This document shows, piece by piece, positions 1-8,288 of a stretch of 64,000 nt of DNA. The stretch is taken from assembly GCA_025462885.1 (NCBI GenBank), contig JAOAPN010000016.1, forward strand, positions 124,001 through 188,000, written 5' to 3'. Position 1 is the first letter of the stretch. The number at the start of each line of letters is the position of its first letter. The notes under the pieces were generated by a model. It saw only the letters and a list, made by a program, of their open reading frames with translations. It was not told the DNA's origin and made no database searches. The DNA comes from Acidobacteriaceae bacterium. GTDB lineage: Bacteria > Acidobacteriota > Terriglobia > Terriglobales > Acidobacteriaceae. Made by a program: the position numbers and the translations under genes.

Positions 1-551
1 GCTTCGCCGATGCTGCCGTTGCCGACGCGGGCCATGATGCTTCCGACGGGTCTGCGCCTGCTGAAGACGTAGCGGGTGGTCTGGGTCATCACGTCCACCC
101 CAGCCCCGTTGGTCCAGAGGGACTCGACGACCAGTTCCCCGCTGTCTTTTCCGCTCTTCGACGAAACGATTTTGGTGTGGTGAATCGTGCCCATCTTACC
201 GCGATCTTCCGGCTTGATGGCGTCGGAGTTGTTCCAGAAATCGAAGTTGTCCACATTGCCGTAGTTGAACCACATGCCAGCGTGATGCGGGTGGTCGGTC
301 CGCTCGCCTTCGCGGGGCGCGAGGGGGTAACCGCGGGTGACCTCGATGCCACCGGGAGCGATCAGCGGGTAAAGGACGGGCTTTTTAAGGGTGGACGGCC
401 AGACGTAGGAGGTGAAGGCCTCGCCGTCGATGGTGACGTCGACGCGCTGGTGGGCTTCGTCGGGGGTGACCTTGATGCCGGGGGTCTGGGCGTTGAGGGC
501 GAGGCTGAGCGAAAGAGGCAGAAGGCAGGAGAACAGTGTGCGGAGAGACAT
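1..551 (-). CDS. DUF6807 (PmoA-like) secreted protein, 3' part outside window
   Basis: The minus-strand frame is open from an ATG at 551 to the window edge, so the C-terminal part is missing. It starts with a typical signal peptide (MSLRTLFSCLLPLSLSLALNAQ region, cleavage after about residue 22). The mature part has the family-like stretch with WPSTLKKPVLYPLIAPGG, followed by a His-rich segment DHPHHAGMWFNYG, which I recognise as DUF6807/PmoA-type. That family has no firmly established reaction and is often found beside Gfo/Idh/MocA oxidoreductases in sugar catabolic loci, as here. GAGGT lies 7 nt before the ATG; an in-frame ATG at 614 would spoil the signal peptide. Family call fairly sure, function unknown. 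Confidence 0.75.
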   Translation of the reverse strand, partial: MSLRTLFSCLLPLSLSLALNAQTPGIKVTPDEAHQRVDVTIDGEAFTSYVWPSTLKKPVLYPLIAPGGIEVTRGYPLAPREGERTDHPHHAGMWFNYGNVDNFDFWNNSDAIKPEDRGKMGTIHHTKIVSSKSGKDSGELVVESLWTNGAGVDVMTQTTRYVFSRRRPVGSIMARVGNGSIGE

Positions 552-960
552 GCGGTACCTCAGCGGCTGGAGCCGCGCTTCGAAAAAGTGCAGTTGTGGC
601 ACGGAGGAAGCCATGCCCTTGAGGCTGCGACGGTAAGTCGATGCCGTCGATACATCCAAAAACGTAAACATTGGAGTACTTAGTTTAGAACCTTGGTCTC
701 GTTCTGGAGCAATTTCGTCGTTGGTGGACCGATAGAGCAGAGCAAATGCGGGTCCTGACGGGTACCGCGCTGTGAGCTTGTCCGCTTTCATTGGCAAAAT
801 ACAGGGGTCCTTCACTACGTTCAGAATGACGACGTAAGACGTTCAGGATGACGAGCGTTTTTGCTGACGTTTAGGTTTTGGGCCACGCTTTCTTGCTGGT
901 GCAGGTGAAAAGAACCGCTCCCACGCCGCTGTTGCGAAACGGCGTGGGGGCGGATTCCAG
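552..960. other. Intergenic region with a repeat array, no gene seen
   Basis: There is no convincing coding frame between the DUF6807 gene and the oxidoreductase. The part from about 720 to 850 holds a minus-orientation copy of the dispersed 54-55 bp repeat described separately. The remainder shows no clear structure to me. Confidence 0.6.
720..850 (-). repeat. Dispersed 54-55 bp unit repeat, copy 1
   Basis: Read on the minus strand this carries the head CGTCATTCTGAACG followed by GTGAAGGACCCCTGTATTT, then a second unit with GCGGTACCCGTCAGGACC. The two GGACC points lie at 810 and 755, 55 bp apart. The same head and unit recur on the plus strand near 43.2, 48.7, 49.5 and 53.8 kb. It is non-coding. 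Confidence 0.8.
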
Positions 961-2340
961 TTATGCGTAGACCTTGCCGCCAACCATGACCTGCTGGGTC
1001 TTGTCGTTGAACGTGACCTTCTGGCCAGTCTGGATCGCCGCGATGTTCATGCAGAGAGCCACGGAGTGGCTGTAGCCCGCTTCGATGGAGGCGTTCGGGG
1101 TCTTGCGGGAGCGAACGCATTCCATCCAGTTGAGGACGTTGGCGGAGGTCTGCGGATCGGCCCCGGTGTTGGCGGAGGTCTCGGCTGCCTGGACGTTCTC
1201 GCTGAGCGAGAAGCTGGCCAGCTGGTTGGGCTGCATCTTCATCTCGGCTGCGGACTTGGCTCCAAGGCCGCCCTCCGGGGTGACGCGCTGCTTATCCATA
1301 TCCAGCATGCCTCCGTTGGAGTAGTACAGCTCCTTGACTCCGCCGGCCGAGTTGGTGAAGCGCGAGGAGTACTGGACCTGGAAGCCCTTGGTCATGTCAT
1401 CTTCCGGGCCGTAATCGAAGACGGCGGTCATGGTGTCCCAGTTCTTGCGGCCGTCGTGCCACAGGTAGTTGCCGCCGTTGGCGACGACCGAGCGCGGGTG
1501 CTTGTAGCCGGAGAACCAGTGAACCGTGTCGATCTGGTGGACCAGCCACTGGTCGGGAATGCCGCTGGAGTAAGGCCAGAAGAGGCGGAACTCGAGGTAC
1601 TTACGGGGATCGAAGGCCTCCTTCGGGAGGTCGAGGAGGTAGCGGTTCCAATCGGTATCGGCTTCCTTGAGCAGCGGTACGACATCAGGACGGCGCCAGC
1701 GACCCGGCTGGTTCACGTTCCAGGTCATCTCCACCATGACGATGTCGCCGAACTTGCCGGACTTGATGTAGTCGTAGGCCTTCTGGTAGCTGGGGGTGGA
1801 GCGGCGCTGGGTTCCGACCTGCACGATCTTGCCGGTCTTGTTAACAGCGGCGAGGAAGTTGCGGGCGTCCTTCATGGTGTGGGCAGTGGGCTTTTCGACG
1901 TACGCGTCGCGGCCGGCGTTGACGGCTTCGATGCCGTGCTGCGCGTGCTGGAAGTCGGCGGTGGCGATCAGGACGGCGTCGATATCCTTGCGCGCGTAGA
2001 GCTCGTCGTTATTGCGGACGGCATCGACCTTGGCTCCGGCGACCTTCTGAATGTAGGCGACACCCTCTTCGCGGCGGCGGTTCCAGAGGTCGGAGACGGC
2101 GACGAACTCGAAGTTCTTGGCCTTCTGGTGCTCGGCGAAGCAGGGGATGAGGGCCTGCTTCATGCGGTCGCCGCAGCCGATGACGCCGACCCGAACGCGG
2201 TCGTTGGCACCGACGATGGCGGCGTAGCTGGTGGCATTCCAGGTGACGGCGGTGGTGGCCAGGGCGGCGCTGCTTAGTTTAAGGAAGCTGCGGCGGTTCG
2301 TGTCGATGACGGTGCTGTCCTTCGGTCCTGTCGGTTCCAT
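961..2340 (-). CDS. Gfo/Idh/MocA-family oxidoreductase, Tat-exported
   Basis: A 459-residue NAD(P)-dependent dehydrogenase of the Gfo/Idh/MocA family, probably acting on a sugar or sugar derivative in the periplasm. A Tat motif RRSFLKLS at residues 16-23 is followed by a hydrophobic stretch. The Rossmann signature GVIGCGDRM is at 52-60 and the family EKP motif at 149-151 (lysine probably catalytic). The start is taken at the ATG at 2340 because AGGAG lies 5 nt upstream; an in-frame start at 2382 lacks a ribosome site. It lies upstream of, and in the same direction as, the DUF6807 gene, which suggests joint carbohydrate catabolism, though 409 bp separate them. The exact substrate cannot be read from sequence. 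Confidence 0.9.
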   Translation of the reverse strand: MEPTGPKDSTVIDTNRRSFLKLSSAALATTAVTWNATSYAAIVGANDRVRVGVIGCGDRMKQALIPCFAEHQKAKNFEFVAVSDLWNRRREEGVAYIQKVAGAKVDAVRNNDELYARKDIDAVLIATADFQHAQHGIEAVNAGRDAYVEKPTAHTMKDARNFLAAVNKTGKIVQVGTQRRSTPSYQKAYDYIKSGKFGDIVMVEMTWNVNQPGRWRRPDVVPLLKEADTDWNRYLLDLPKEAFDPRKYLEFRLFWPYSSGIPDQWLVHQIDTVHWFSGYKHPRSVVANGGNYLWHDGRKNWDTMTAVFDYGPEDDMTKGFQVQYSSRFTNSAGGVKELYYSNGGMLDMDKQRVTPEGGLGAKSAAEMKMQPNQLASFSLSENVQAAETSANTGADPQTSANVLNWMECVRSRKTPNASIEAGYSHSVALCMNIAAIQTGQKVTFNDKTQQVMVGGKVYA

Positions 2341-2611
2341 GGGTACTCCTATTGAATTTGGTGGTTCCTGTAGATGTTTCATGATGCAGAGGCTTAGAAG
2401 TTTCCGCTGTCGACCGGAAAAGGCCGCAGTCTGTCGCGTGCGAAAGTGTACAAACTTGTGACAGCGTTTGTCGCGTGTTTTCTAAAGAAAGGTTCGACCA
2501 ATTTTCGCCGAGCCGGCTGGAGAGGTCTGTGAGGCTTCGCAGGGCAGCGGTTCGTGGACAAACAGCACGTTCCAGATAGAATCTGCATCAAATCCGGGGA
2601 GAGGTGGCACC

Positions 2612-2992
2612 ATGCGAAGACTCTCTACGGGTTTTGGCATCGGTATTCTGACTATGGCTCTTTCTTCTCTTTCGTTTGCCGGGGTGGGGCAGTCCAACGG
2701 AGTGGCTCCAGAAAAAGCGCGGCCTGGGCTGGACAGCCAGCCTGGACCAAAGAACTCGACCGGAAAGCGGAGCCATACCCCTCCGGCGCGTGTGCCTCCT
2801 GCGCAAGGAGAGGCTGCTCCGTCGCCACAGGCGCGTACGCGAGCCTCCATGCAGGAAGAGGCGGCGCATGAACCGGTTCCCGATGCACGGACGTTGCGGC
2901 TCCAGCGAGAGGAGTCCAAACGGCTTGTGGAGGAGCGGAAACGAGCCGAGCACCGAGAGGGAGAGCCGCAGCCCAGAAAGCTGCGCCGGTAA
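2612..2992 (+). CDS. Small secreted Pro/Arg/Glu-rich protein of unknown function
   Basis: A 126-residue predicted protein with an N-terminal signal peptide (hydrophobic stretch to about residue 23, SSLSFAG). The rest is low complexity: Pro/Ala/Gln-rich in the middle, then a strongly charged segment with repeated EERKRAE-like residues that could be helical. GGAGAGG sits 7 nt before the ATG, which supports real translation. A minus-strand frame covers the same bases (2482-3051) but has neither a signal nor a family match. I do not recognise a family; function unknown. Confidence 0.55.
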   Translation: MRRLSTGFGIGILTMALSSLSFAGVGQSNGVAPEKARPGLDSQPGPKNSTGKRSHTPPARVPPAQGEAAPSPQARTRASMQEEAAHEPVPDARTLRLQREESKRLVEERKRAEHREGEPQPRKLRR

Positions 2993-3096
2993 CAGAAGAC
3001 TTGGGCCTGGCGGAAATACTTCAGCATGATTCCCGATTCTCGAGGATCCACACTATTCCTGATACCGCTGTTTCAGCGCGCTAAAGTTTGCATAGC

Positions 3097-4503
3097 CTAA
3101 CGGTTGAAGGCTAACTGGCTGAGTAGAACGGCATTCAGAGACAGGATGATGGCAACCGAAACCCAGCCGGCGATACGGGTGCGGGTAGTGCTGGAGAAGG
3201 TGCCCATAACTGCGGTGCGGTTCGTCAGCAACAGCAGTGGAATCAGGGCAAAGGGCAACGCAAAGCTGAGGACGACCTGGGAGAGGATGAGGATCTTCAG
3301 CGGGTCGAGTCCGATAGCGATGATGATGATCGCTGGAATGATCGTAATCAGGCGGCGCAGGAAGATGGGAAACTTGATGGCGAGGAAGCCCTCGATAATC
3401 ACCTGTCCGGCCATGACTCCCACGGTGGAGGACGAGATGCCCGAGCACAGCAGGGCGACAGCGAAGACCGTGGCAGCGGCAGGACCGAGGAGCGGACCGA
3501 GGGTTTTGTAAGCTTCCTCTACGTCGGTGACGACAGCGGCGTGGCCGGAAGAGAAGGCGACCGCAGCCATGACGATCATGGCGGAGTTGATGAGCCACGC
3601 ACCGTTCATGGCGACGAAGACGTCGATCAATTCAAACCGGAGATACCCGCTGCGTCGCGAGGTGCCCTTGACGTGCGGGACGGCGATAATCTCCTTGAGC
3701 CGCGGCTGTACCAGTGCGGAGTGCAGGTAGATGACGTGAGGCATTACCGTCGCACCGAGCATCCCGACGGCGATATAGATGCTGCTGTGCAGCGCGCCCG
3801 GACTGGAGGTATCGAGCGTCGGCACCAGTGTGTGGAAGGCGGCGAGGTGCCAGTCGGGGTGGACGAGGAAGACCTCGAACCCATAGCAGAGGCCGATGAC
3901 TCCGACGAAGGCCATGATGACTCGCTCCAGCCATTGGTACCCGGCGAGGTCGATGGCGAGGATAACGAAGACGGCGACCGCGGAGAGCAGCGCGGCGGTA
4001 AGCATGGTTCCGGTGCGGCTGAATCCGTGAGCCAGCATGGCGGGGCCGAAGAGCAGGAAGAAGCCGAGCGCAGCGCCGAGGAATTCAGCCAGGTCGGTGG
4101 CGATGGCGGCGACTTCAGCCGCGACCCAGAGGGTGATCGTCGTCGGACGGGAGAAGTGCTTGCGGCAGTTCTGCGGAAGCGTGAGGCCGGTGACGATGCC
4201 CAGTTTGGCCGAGAGGTACTGGATAAGGATGGCCATAGCGTTCGACCAGAGCAGCACCCAGAGGAGCCGGTATCCGAAGCGGCTGCCGCCCTCGATATTG
4301 GTGGCGAAGTTGCCGGGGTCGATGTACGCGACGGAGGCGACGAAGGCTGGTCCGAAGTAGCTCCACATCTGGTTGCGGCGGAAGCTGAAAGGAGCAGGCG
4401 TCTTTGTGCCGGGGGTTTCAATGGCAATCGGCTGGAGCGCGGAGTCGAACGGAGCGTCGTGTTGCTGCGGAGCTTCGAGACGCGTTGCGGAAGATTCAGC
4501 CAT
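3097..4503 (-). CDS. mntH: Nramp-family Mn(II)/proton symporter MntH
   Basis: An inner-membrane proton-coupled divalent metal importer of about 468 residues with roughly 11 transmembrane segments. The TM1 metal-binding signature DPGN is at residues 62-65 and the TM6 signature MPH lies in VMPHVIYLHSALVQPR near residue 260; both are the Nramp metal-coordinating elements. The N-terminal 45 residues are a soluble Pro/Ala-rich extension. I prefer the ATG at 4503 (GGAG 4 nt upstream); an in-frame ATG at 4545 has no ribosome site but is possible. The gene is divergent from the DtxR-type regulator at 4677, with a palindromic operator between them, so manganese-dependent repression is very likely. Confidence 0.93.
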   Translation of the reverse strand: MAESSATRLEAPQQHDAPFDSALQPIAIETPGTKTPAPFSFRRNQMWSYFGPAFVASVAYIDPGNFATNIEGGSRFGYRLLWVLLWSNAMAILIQYLSAKLGIVTGLTLPQNCRKHFSRPTTITLWVAAEVAAIATDLAEFLGAALGFFLLFGPAMLAHGFSRTGTMLTAALLSAVAVFVILAIDLAGYQWLERVIMAFVGVIGLCYGFEVFLVHPDWHLAAFHTLVPTLDTSSPGALHSSIYIAVGMLGATVMPHVIYLHSALVQPRLKEIIAVPHVKGTSRRSGYLRFELIDVFVAMNGAWLINSAMIVMAAVAFSSGHAAVVTDVEEAYKTLGPLLGPAAATVFAVALLCSGISSSTVGVMAGQVIIEGFLAIKFPIFLRRLITIIPAIIIIAIGLDPLKILILSQVVLSFALPFALIPLLLLTNRTAVMGTFSSTTRTRIAGWVSVAIILSLNAVLLSQLAFNR

Positions 4504-4607
4504 TCTGCTCCAGTTCGGTGTAACTTCGGGCTTGCCCTCATTCAATGCGCTTCGTGCCCGGGAAAGCGCCTGCTTTGGCGATGCCGGTTCGGCCTCTTTC
4601 TCTAAAC

Positions 4608-4638
4608 TTAGGCGAACCTACCTATTAGGTATACCTAA
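4608..4638. promoter_or_regulatory. Twin palindromic MntR operator
   Basis: Two related sites lie between mntH and mntR: TTAGGCGAACCTA at 4608-4620 and the perfect 14-bp palindrome TTAGGTATACCTAA at 4625-4638. Their starts are 17 bp apart. The TTAGG...CCTAA form resembles known DtxR/MntR-family operators. Position, about 40 bp before the mntR start and in the mntH promoter region, suggests control of mntH and perhaps autoregulation of mntR. Confidence 0.75.
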
Positions 4639-4676
4639 ATCGTTGAAATGGGTCAAACTGGATAACAGGAGTTCCG

Positions 4677-5372
4677 ATGTCAGATCGACGACGCACGAAC
4701 GGGAACAGCGAATCCGTGGATAACTATCTGAAGGCGATCCTGACCCTGGGTGGACCGGCGGAGACGCGGGTGACCAGTACCGCTCTCGCGGAGCGGCTGG
4801 AGGTGGCACCCGCCTCCATCACCAACATGCTGCAGAAGCTGGCCGCGGCGGAAAAACCGCTGGTGGAGTACGAGCGGCATCGCGGGGTTCGACTCTCCAG
4901 CGCAGGCAAAAAACGCGCGCTCGAAGTTGTGCGGCATCACCGGTTGATCGAGACGTTTCTGTACGAGGTGCTGGATTATCCCATCGAAGAGGTGCACGAG
5001 GAGGCAGAGCGGCTGGAGCATTTCATCTCGGAGCGCTTTGAAGAGCGCATCGCCGCAAAGCTTGGGCATCCAAAGATCGATCCGCACGGACACTTTATCC
5101 CCACGATGGAAGGGCATATGCCGCTGCAGGCTTCGGTAAAGCTGGCCGAGGTGGTCGAGGGCGGAACCTTCGTCATCGACAGCGTGGATGATCGCGATGC
5201 GCGAACGCTCAAGCAGTTGGAAGCGAACGGGATCAAGGTCGGAGCGAAGTTGAGGCTGAAACCACGCACGGCAACCGAGGGCTACTCCGTGAACATTGGG
5301 CGCTCGGCAAAGGCGCTGGATCTTTCGCGGGAGATGGCCGGAGATATTCGGATTGTTCCCGCACAAAAGTAG
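4677..5372 (+). CDS. mntR: DtxR/MntR-family metal-dependent repressor
   Basis: A 231-residue cytoplasmic transcriptional repressor with three parts: a winged helix (1-75, SVDNYLKAIL start), a metal-binding dimerisation domain (80-140) and a C-terminal FeoA/SH3-like domain (about 160-231). Residues D15, H88, E111, E114 and H115 match the MntR-type ligand pattern (HRL, then ExxEH), favouring Mn or Fe sensing. AGGAG lies 6 nt before the ATG. It is divergent from mntH across a clear operator, so Mn(II) homeostasis is the probable role. Presence of the SH3-like domain makes it closer to DtxR/IdeR architecture than to the short Bacillus MntR, so iron sensing cannot be excluded. Confidence 0.9.
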   Translation: MSDRRRTNGNSESVDNYLKAILTLGGPAETRVTSTALAERLEVAPASITNMLQKLAAAEKPLVEYERHRGVRLSSAGKKRALEVVRHHRLIETFLYEVLDYPIEEVHEEAERLEHFISERFEERIAAKLGHPKIDPHGHFIPTMEGHMPLQASVKLAEVVEGGTFVIDSVDDRDARTLKQLEANGIKVGAKLRLKPRTATEGYSVNIGRSAKALDLSREMAGDIRIVPAQK

Positions 5373-5396
5373 TGAGCAACAGAAAAAGGGAGTGGA

Positions 5397-6698
5397 ATGA
5401 AGGTTCTGGTGATTGGCGGCGGTGGGCGCGAGCATGCGCTGGTGTGGGCTTTAAAGAAGAGCGAGCGGGTCACTGAGGTGGTGTGTGCGCCAGGAAATGG
5501 CGGGATCGCCGCACAGGCTCGCTGCATTCCGATGGATGTTGCGGACCTCGCCTCCCTGGTTGCGATCGCCGAACAAGAGAAGCCCGACCTTACGGTCGTC
5601 GGGCCGGAGCTGCCGCTCTCCATTGGAATAGTCGACGAACTGAAGCGGCTTGGCTTCAAGGTCTTCGGCCCAACGCAGGCAGCAGCAAAACTCGAAACGA
5701 GTAAAGCGTTTGCCAAGGAGTTCATGCAGCGGCATGGAATTCCCACGGCCGCGTATGCGGTTTGTACTTCGATCGAACAGGTGCGTGAGGAGCTGTTGAA
5801 GTTTGAAGCTCCCGCTGTCGTGGTGAAGGCGGACGGCCTCGCAGCGGGCAAGGGTGTCGTGATGTGCTCGACGCACGCTGAGGCTGAGGCCGCTGCCGAA
5901 GAGATGTTCTCCGGGGCGCTGCTGGGCGCGGTGCAGACGGAGCTGGTGTTGGAAGAGTTTCTCGAAGGGGAGGAGCTGAGCTTCTTCGCCCTATGCGACG
6001 GAACGCACGCCATCCCGATGGCGGCGGCGCAGGATCATAAGCGTATCGGCGAGGGCGACACCGGACCGAACACCGGTGGCATGGGAGCGTATTCAACCGA
6101 CGGCCTGATGACTCCGGCGATGCGCGGCTGGCTAACCAAAGAGGTGGCCCAGCAGACAGTGGACGGGATGCGCGCCGAGGGGACGCCCTTTGTCGGGATC
6201 CTGTTCTGCGGCATGATGATGACGCCACGCGGGCCTATGGTGCTGGAGTTCAACACCCGCTTCGGCGACCCTGAGACCCAGGCCATGCTGATGCGCATGG
6301 AGACAGATGTGCTGGAGCTGTTCGAGGCAGGCGTCGATGGCACGGCCGACACGCTGGTCGTGCGGATGAAGGAAGGGGCCAGTGTCTGCGTGATTGCAGC
6401 AAGTGGCGGCTACCCGGGAAAGATCGAGAACGGCAAGATAATCTCCGGGTTGGATGAAGCGGCTGCTGTCGCCGATGGCTTTGTCTTCCATTCCGGGACG
6501 ACAGTAAAGGACGGGGCACTCGTAACGGCCGGTGGACGCGTCCTGGGAATCACTGCCATGTCCGAGAACGGGCTTGAAGATGCGCTGGCGAAGGCCTATT
6601 CGATGATGGAGAAGATTTCGTTCGAGGGGATGCAGTTCCGCCGGGACATTGGCTGGCGAGCCATTCGGCCGATGCTTCAGGTGGTCGAGAGGGAGTAG
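5397..6698 (+). CDS. purD: Phosphoribosylamine-glycine ligase
   Basis: ATP-grasp enzyme of 433 residues for the second step of de novo purine synthesis, joining glycine to 5-phosphoribosylamine. The N-terminus MKVLVIGGGGREHAL, the ATP-binding stretch DGLAAGKGVV, the NTGGMGAYS signature and the metal-binding LEFNTRFGDPETQ are all intact, and the length is the usual one. GGGAG lies 4 nt upstream of the ATG. The gene follows mntR by 24 bp and precedes a DinB-fold gene by 2 bp, so the three may be co-transcribed. purL and purF are 7-10 kb away on the opposite strand. Confidence 0.97.
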   Translation: MKVLVIGGGGREHALVWALKKSERVTEVVCAPGNGGIAAQARCIPMDVADLASLVAIAEQEKPDLTVVGPELPLSIGIVDELKRLGFKVFGPTQAAAKLETSKAFAKEFMQRHGIPTAAYAVCTSIEQVREELLKFEAPAVVVKADGLAAGKGVVMCSTHAEAEAAAEEMFSGALLGAVQTELVLEEFLEGEELSFFALCDGTHAIPMAAAQDHKRIGEGDTGPNTGGMGAYSTDGLMTPAMRGWLTKEVAQQTVDGMRAEGTPFVGILFCGMMMTPRGPMVLEFNTRFGDPETQAMLMRMETDVLELFEAGVDGTADTLVVRMKEGASVCVIAASGGYPGKIENGKIISGLDEAAAVADGFVFHSGTTVKDGALVTAGGRVLGITAMSENGLEDALAKAYSMMEKISFEGMQFRRDIGWRAIRPMLQVVERE

Positions 6699-6700
6699 CC

Positions 6701-7198
6701 ATGAGTGAACTAAGTCTGAGCGGGGAGGAACTCCTGGCGTGGAACGACGCGACGGCGAAACGGTGGCGGGATTTTGTGACGGCACATCCGGAGTTGTTAT
6801 CCGTTCCCTGCGATATACGCGATACCGCCACAGTCGGTAATCTGCTGCAGCATATCGTCGCCGTGGAGTTGCGTTATGCACAGCGGCTGGCAGGCATTAC
6901 CGAAACCGAATACTCCGCGGTTCCTTTTGGAACGGCAGATGAGATTCTGGCTTCGCACCAGCAGGCTGTGACGTTGCTGCGCGGGGTAATGGCTGACCCT
7001 GAGTTTGACTGGACGCGGGAGATCGAGTTCCAGACGATCACGGCGGGCAGACTCAAGTCAACGCGCAAGGCGGTTTTCGTCCATGCGCTGATGCATTCGA
7101 TTCGGCACTATGCCCAGTTGGCTACGTTGGCACGACAGCATGGCTTCAAGCCGGACTGGGCGATGGACTACCTGATGATGGTCGCTCGTCCAGCTTGA
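6701..7198 (+). CDS. DinB-superfamily four-helix protein
   Basis: A 165-residue protein of the DinB/YfiT four-helix-bundle superfamily, usually metal-dependent thiol transferases or uncharacterised. H51 in LLQHIVAVE and the HALMHSIRHYAQLATLARQHG histidine cluster near residues 126-146 form the expected divalent-metal triad. The ATG follows the purD stop by 2 nt, so it is probably translated from the purD message. No reaction can be assigned; a link with purine synthesis is only positional. Confidence 0.8.
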   Translation: MSELSLSGEELLAWNDATAKRWRDFVTAHPELLSVPCDIRDTATVGNLLQHIVAVELRYAQRLAGITETEYSAVPFGTADEILASHQQAVTLLRGVMADPEFDWTREIEFQTITAGRLKSTRKAVFVHALMHSIRHYAQLATLARQHGFKPDWAMDYLMMVARPA

Positions 7199-7207
7199 AG
7201 CGGTTGT

Positions 7208-8167
7208 TTAGCGTACGTTCGCAGCGAGAAAATCGCGCATTGCGGTAGCGATCTCCACAACGTGCGTCTCGGTGGCGAAGTGGCCGGTATCGAGAAACTG
7301 CACGGTGGCGTTCGGGTTGTCGCGGCGGTAGGCCTCAGCGCCGGCGGGAATGAAGAAGGGGTCATGCTTGCCCCAGATAGCCAGCACCGGCGGCTTCGAC
7401 GTACGGAAGTACTGCTGGAAGGCCGGGTAAAGCTTCACGTTCGAGGCGTAGTCCAGAAACAGGTCGAGCTGAATCTCCATATTGCCGGGACGGGCGATCA
7501 TCGCGGCGTCGAGGGTGTAGCCCTCCGGGGCGATGCGTTCAGGGTTGGGGACGCCGTAGACATACTGGGTCTTGAGACCTTCGGGCGTAAGCTCGCGGCG
7601 GACCGCTTCCCGGTTTTCTGCAGTCGGCTCCTTCCAGTAACGCTGGATCGGAGCCCACGCGTTGCCCAGACCCTCTTCATAGGCGTTGCCGTTCTGCGAG
7701 ATGATCGCAGTCACCTGTCCGGGATGCACCATCGCGAGACGAAGACCAGTGGGCGCGCCGTAGTCGAAGATGTACAGGGCGAAGCGCTTGAGTTGCAGCG
7801 CTTCGGTGAAAGCTTTCACTGTGCCCGCGAGGGCGTCGAAGGTGTACGTGTAGTTCCGCGCGGCAGGTACTTCCGTAAAGCCGAAGCCGGGCAGATCGGG
7901 TGCGATGACGCGGTAGCGGTCGGCGAGCCGCGGAATGAGTTCCCGGTACATGAACGACGACGTGGGAAAACCATGGAGCAGCAGGATGACCGGAGCGTCG
8001 AGCGCACCAGCCTCGCGATAGAAGACATTCACACCATCGGCCTGGATACGGCGGATCGTAGTTGCCGGAACCTTTGTCACGGGAGAGGTCGGGGCTGCAG
8101 CGGCGACGCGGACGGAGGTTGCTGCGGCGAGGCTTCCTGCCGATGCGATGAAATTTCTACGAGTCAT
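7208..8167 (-). CDS. Secreted alpha/beta hydrolase with Asp nucleophile
   Basis: A 319-residue alpha/beta-hydrolase of the haloalkane dehalogenase/epoxide hydrolase branch. An RR-containing start (MTRRNFIASAG) and hydrophobic stretch to about residue 26 suggest Tat export. The oxyanion motif HGFP is at 65-68. The nucleophile elbow FDYGAP places Asp135 where esterases have Ser; D269 (GKHDPFF) and H296 (GHF) complete the triad. An Asp nucleophile argues for C-O or C-halogen hydrolysis, not simple esters. The gene is divergent from a CGNR regulator over a perfect palindrome that overlaps its likely promoter. The natural substrate is unknown. Confidence 0.88.
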   Translation of the reverse strand: MTRRNFIASAGSLAAATSVRVAAAAPTSPVTKVPATTIRRIQADGVNVFYREAGALDAPVILLLHGFPTSSFMYRELIPRLADRYRVIAPDLPGFGFTEVPAARNYTYTFDALAGTVKAFTEALQLKRFALYIFDYGAPTGLRLAMVHPGQVTAIISQNGNAYEEGLGNAWAPIQRYWKEPTAENREAVRRELTPEGLKTQYVYGVPNPERIAPEGYTLDAAMIARPGNMEIQLDLFLDYASNVKLYPAFQQYFRTSKPPVLAIWGKHDPFFIPAGAEAYRRDNPNATVQFLDTGHFATETHVVEIATAMRDFLAANVR

Positions 8168-8216
8168 GGGACATCCTCCTGGCCGGCTTACGCGACACCG
8201 GCTATTTGCTAATTCA

Positions 8217-8245
8217 GAGGTTACTCAAATTGAGTAACCTGTCAA
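8217..8245 (-). promoter_or_regulatory. Promoter of the hydrolase overlapped by a palindromic operator
   Basis: On the minus strand TTGACA (8245-8240) is followed after 16 bp by TAACCT, a weak -10. The spacer is filled by a perfect palindrome, 8219-8239: arms GGTTACTCAA and its complement around one A. A further half site GGTTAC lies at 8259-8264. A repressor bound here would block RNA polymerase; the adjacent CGNR gene is the obvious candidate. Confidence 0.65.
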
Positions 8246-8288
8246 GTATAAAAATAGAGGTTACAATAAATACGGATGAGGTAGTGCG

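Noticed and set aside
1..120. Frameshift in the DUF6807 gene near the window edge
   Set aside because: The other frames give no better family match, and the visible frame remains open to the edge.
1066..2277. Long plus-strand open frame (403 codons) over the oxidoreductase
   Set aside because: It is antisense to a clear Gfo/Idh/MocA gene, has Gly/Val/Asp-rich shadow composition and no ribosome site.
2482..3051. Minus-strand 189-codon frame opposite the small secreted protein
   Set aside because: No ribosome site or family signature; the plus-strand frame has both a signal peptide and GGAGAGG.
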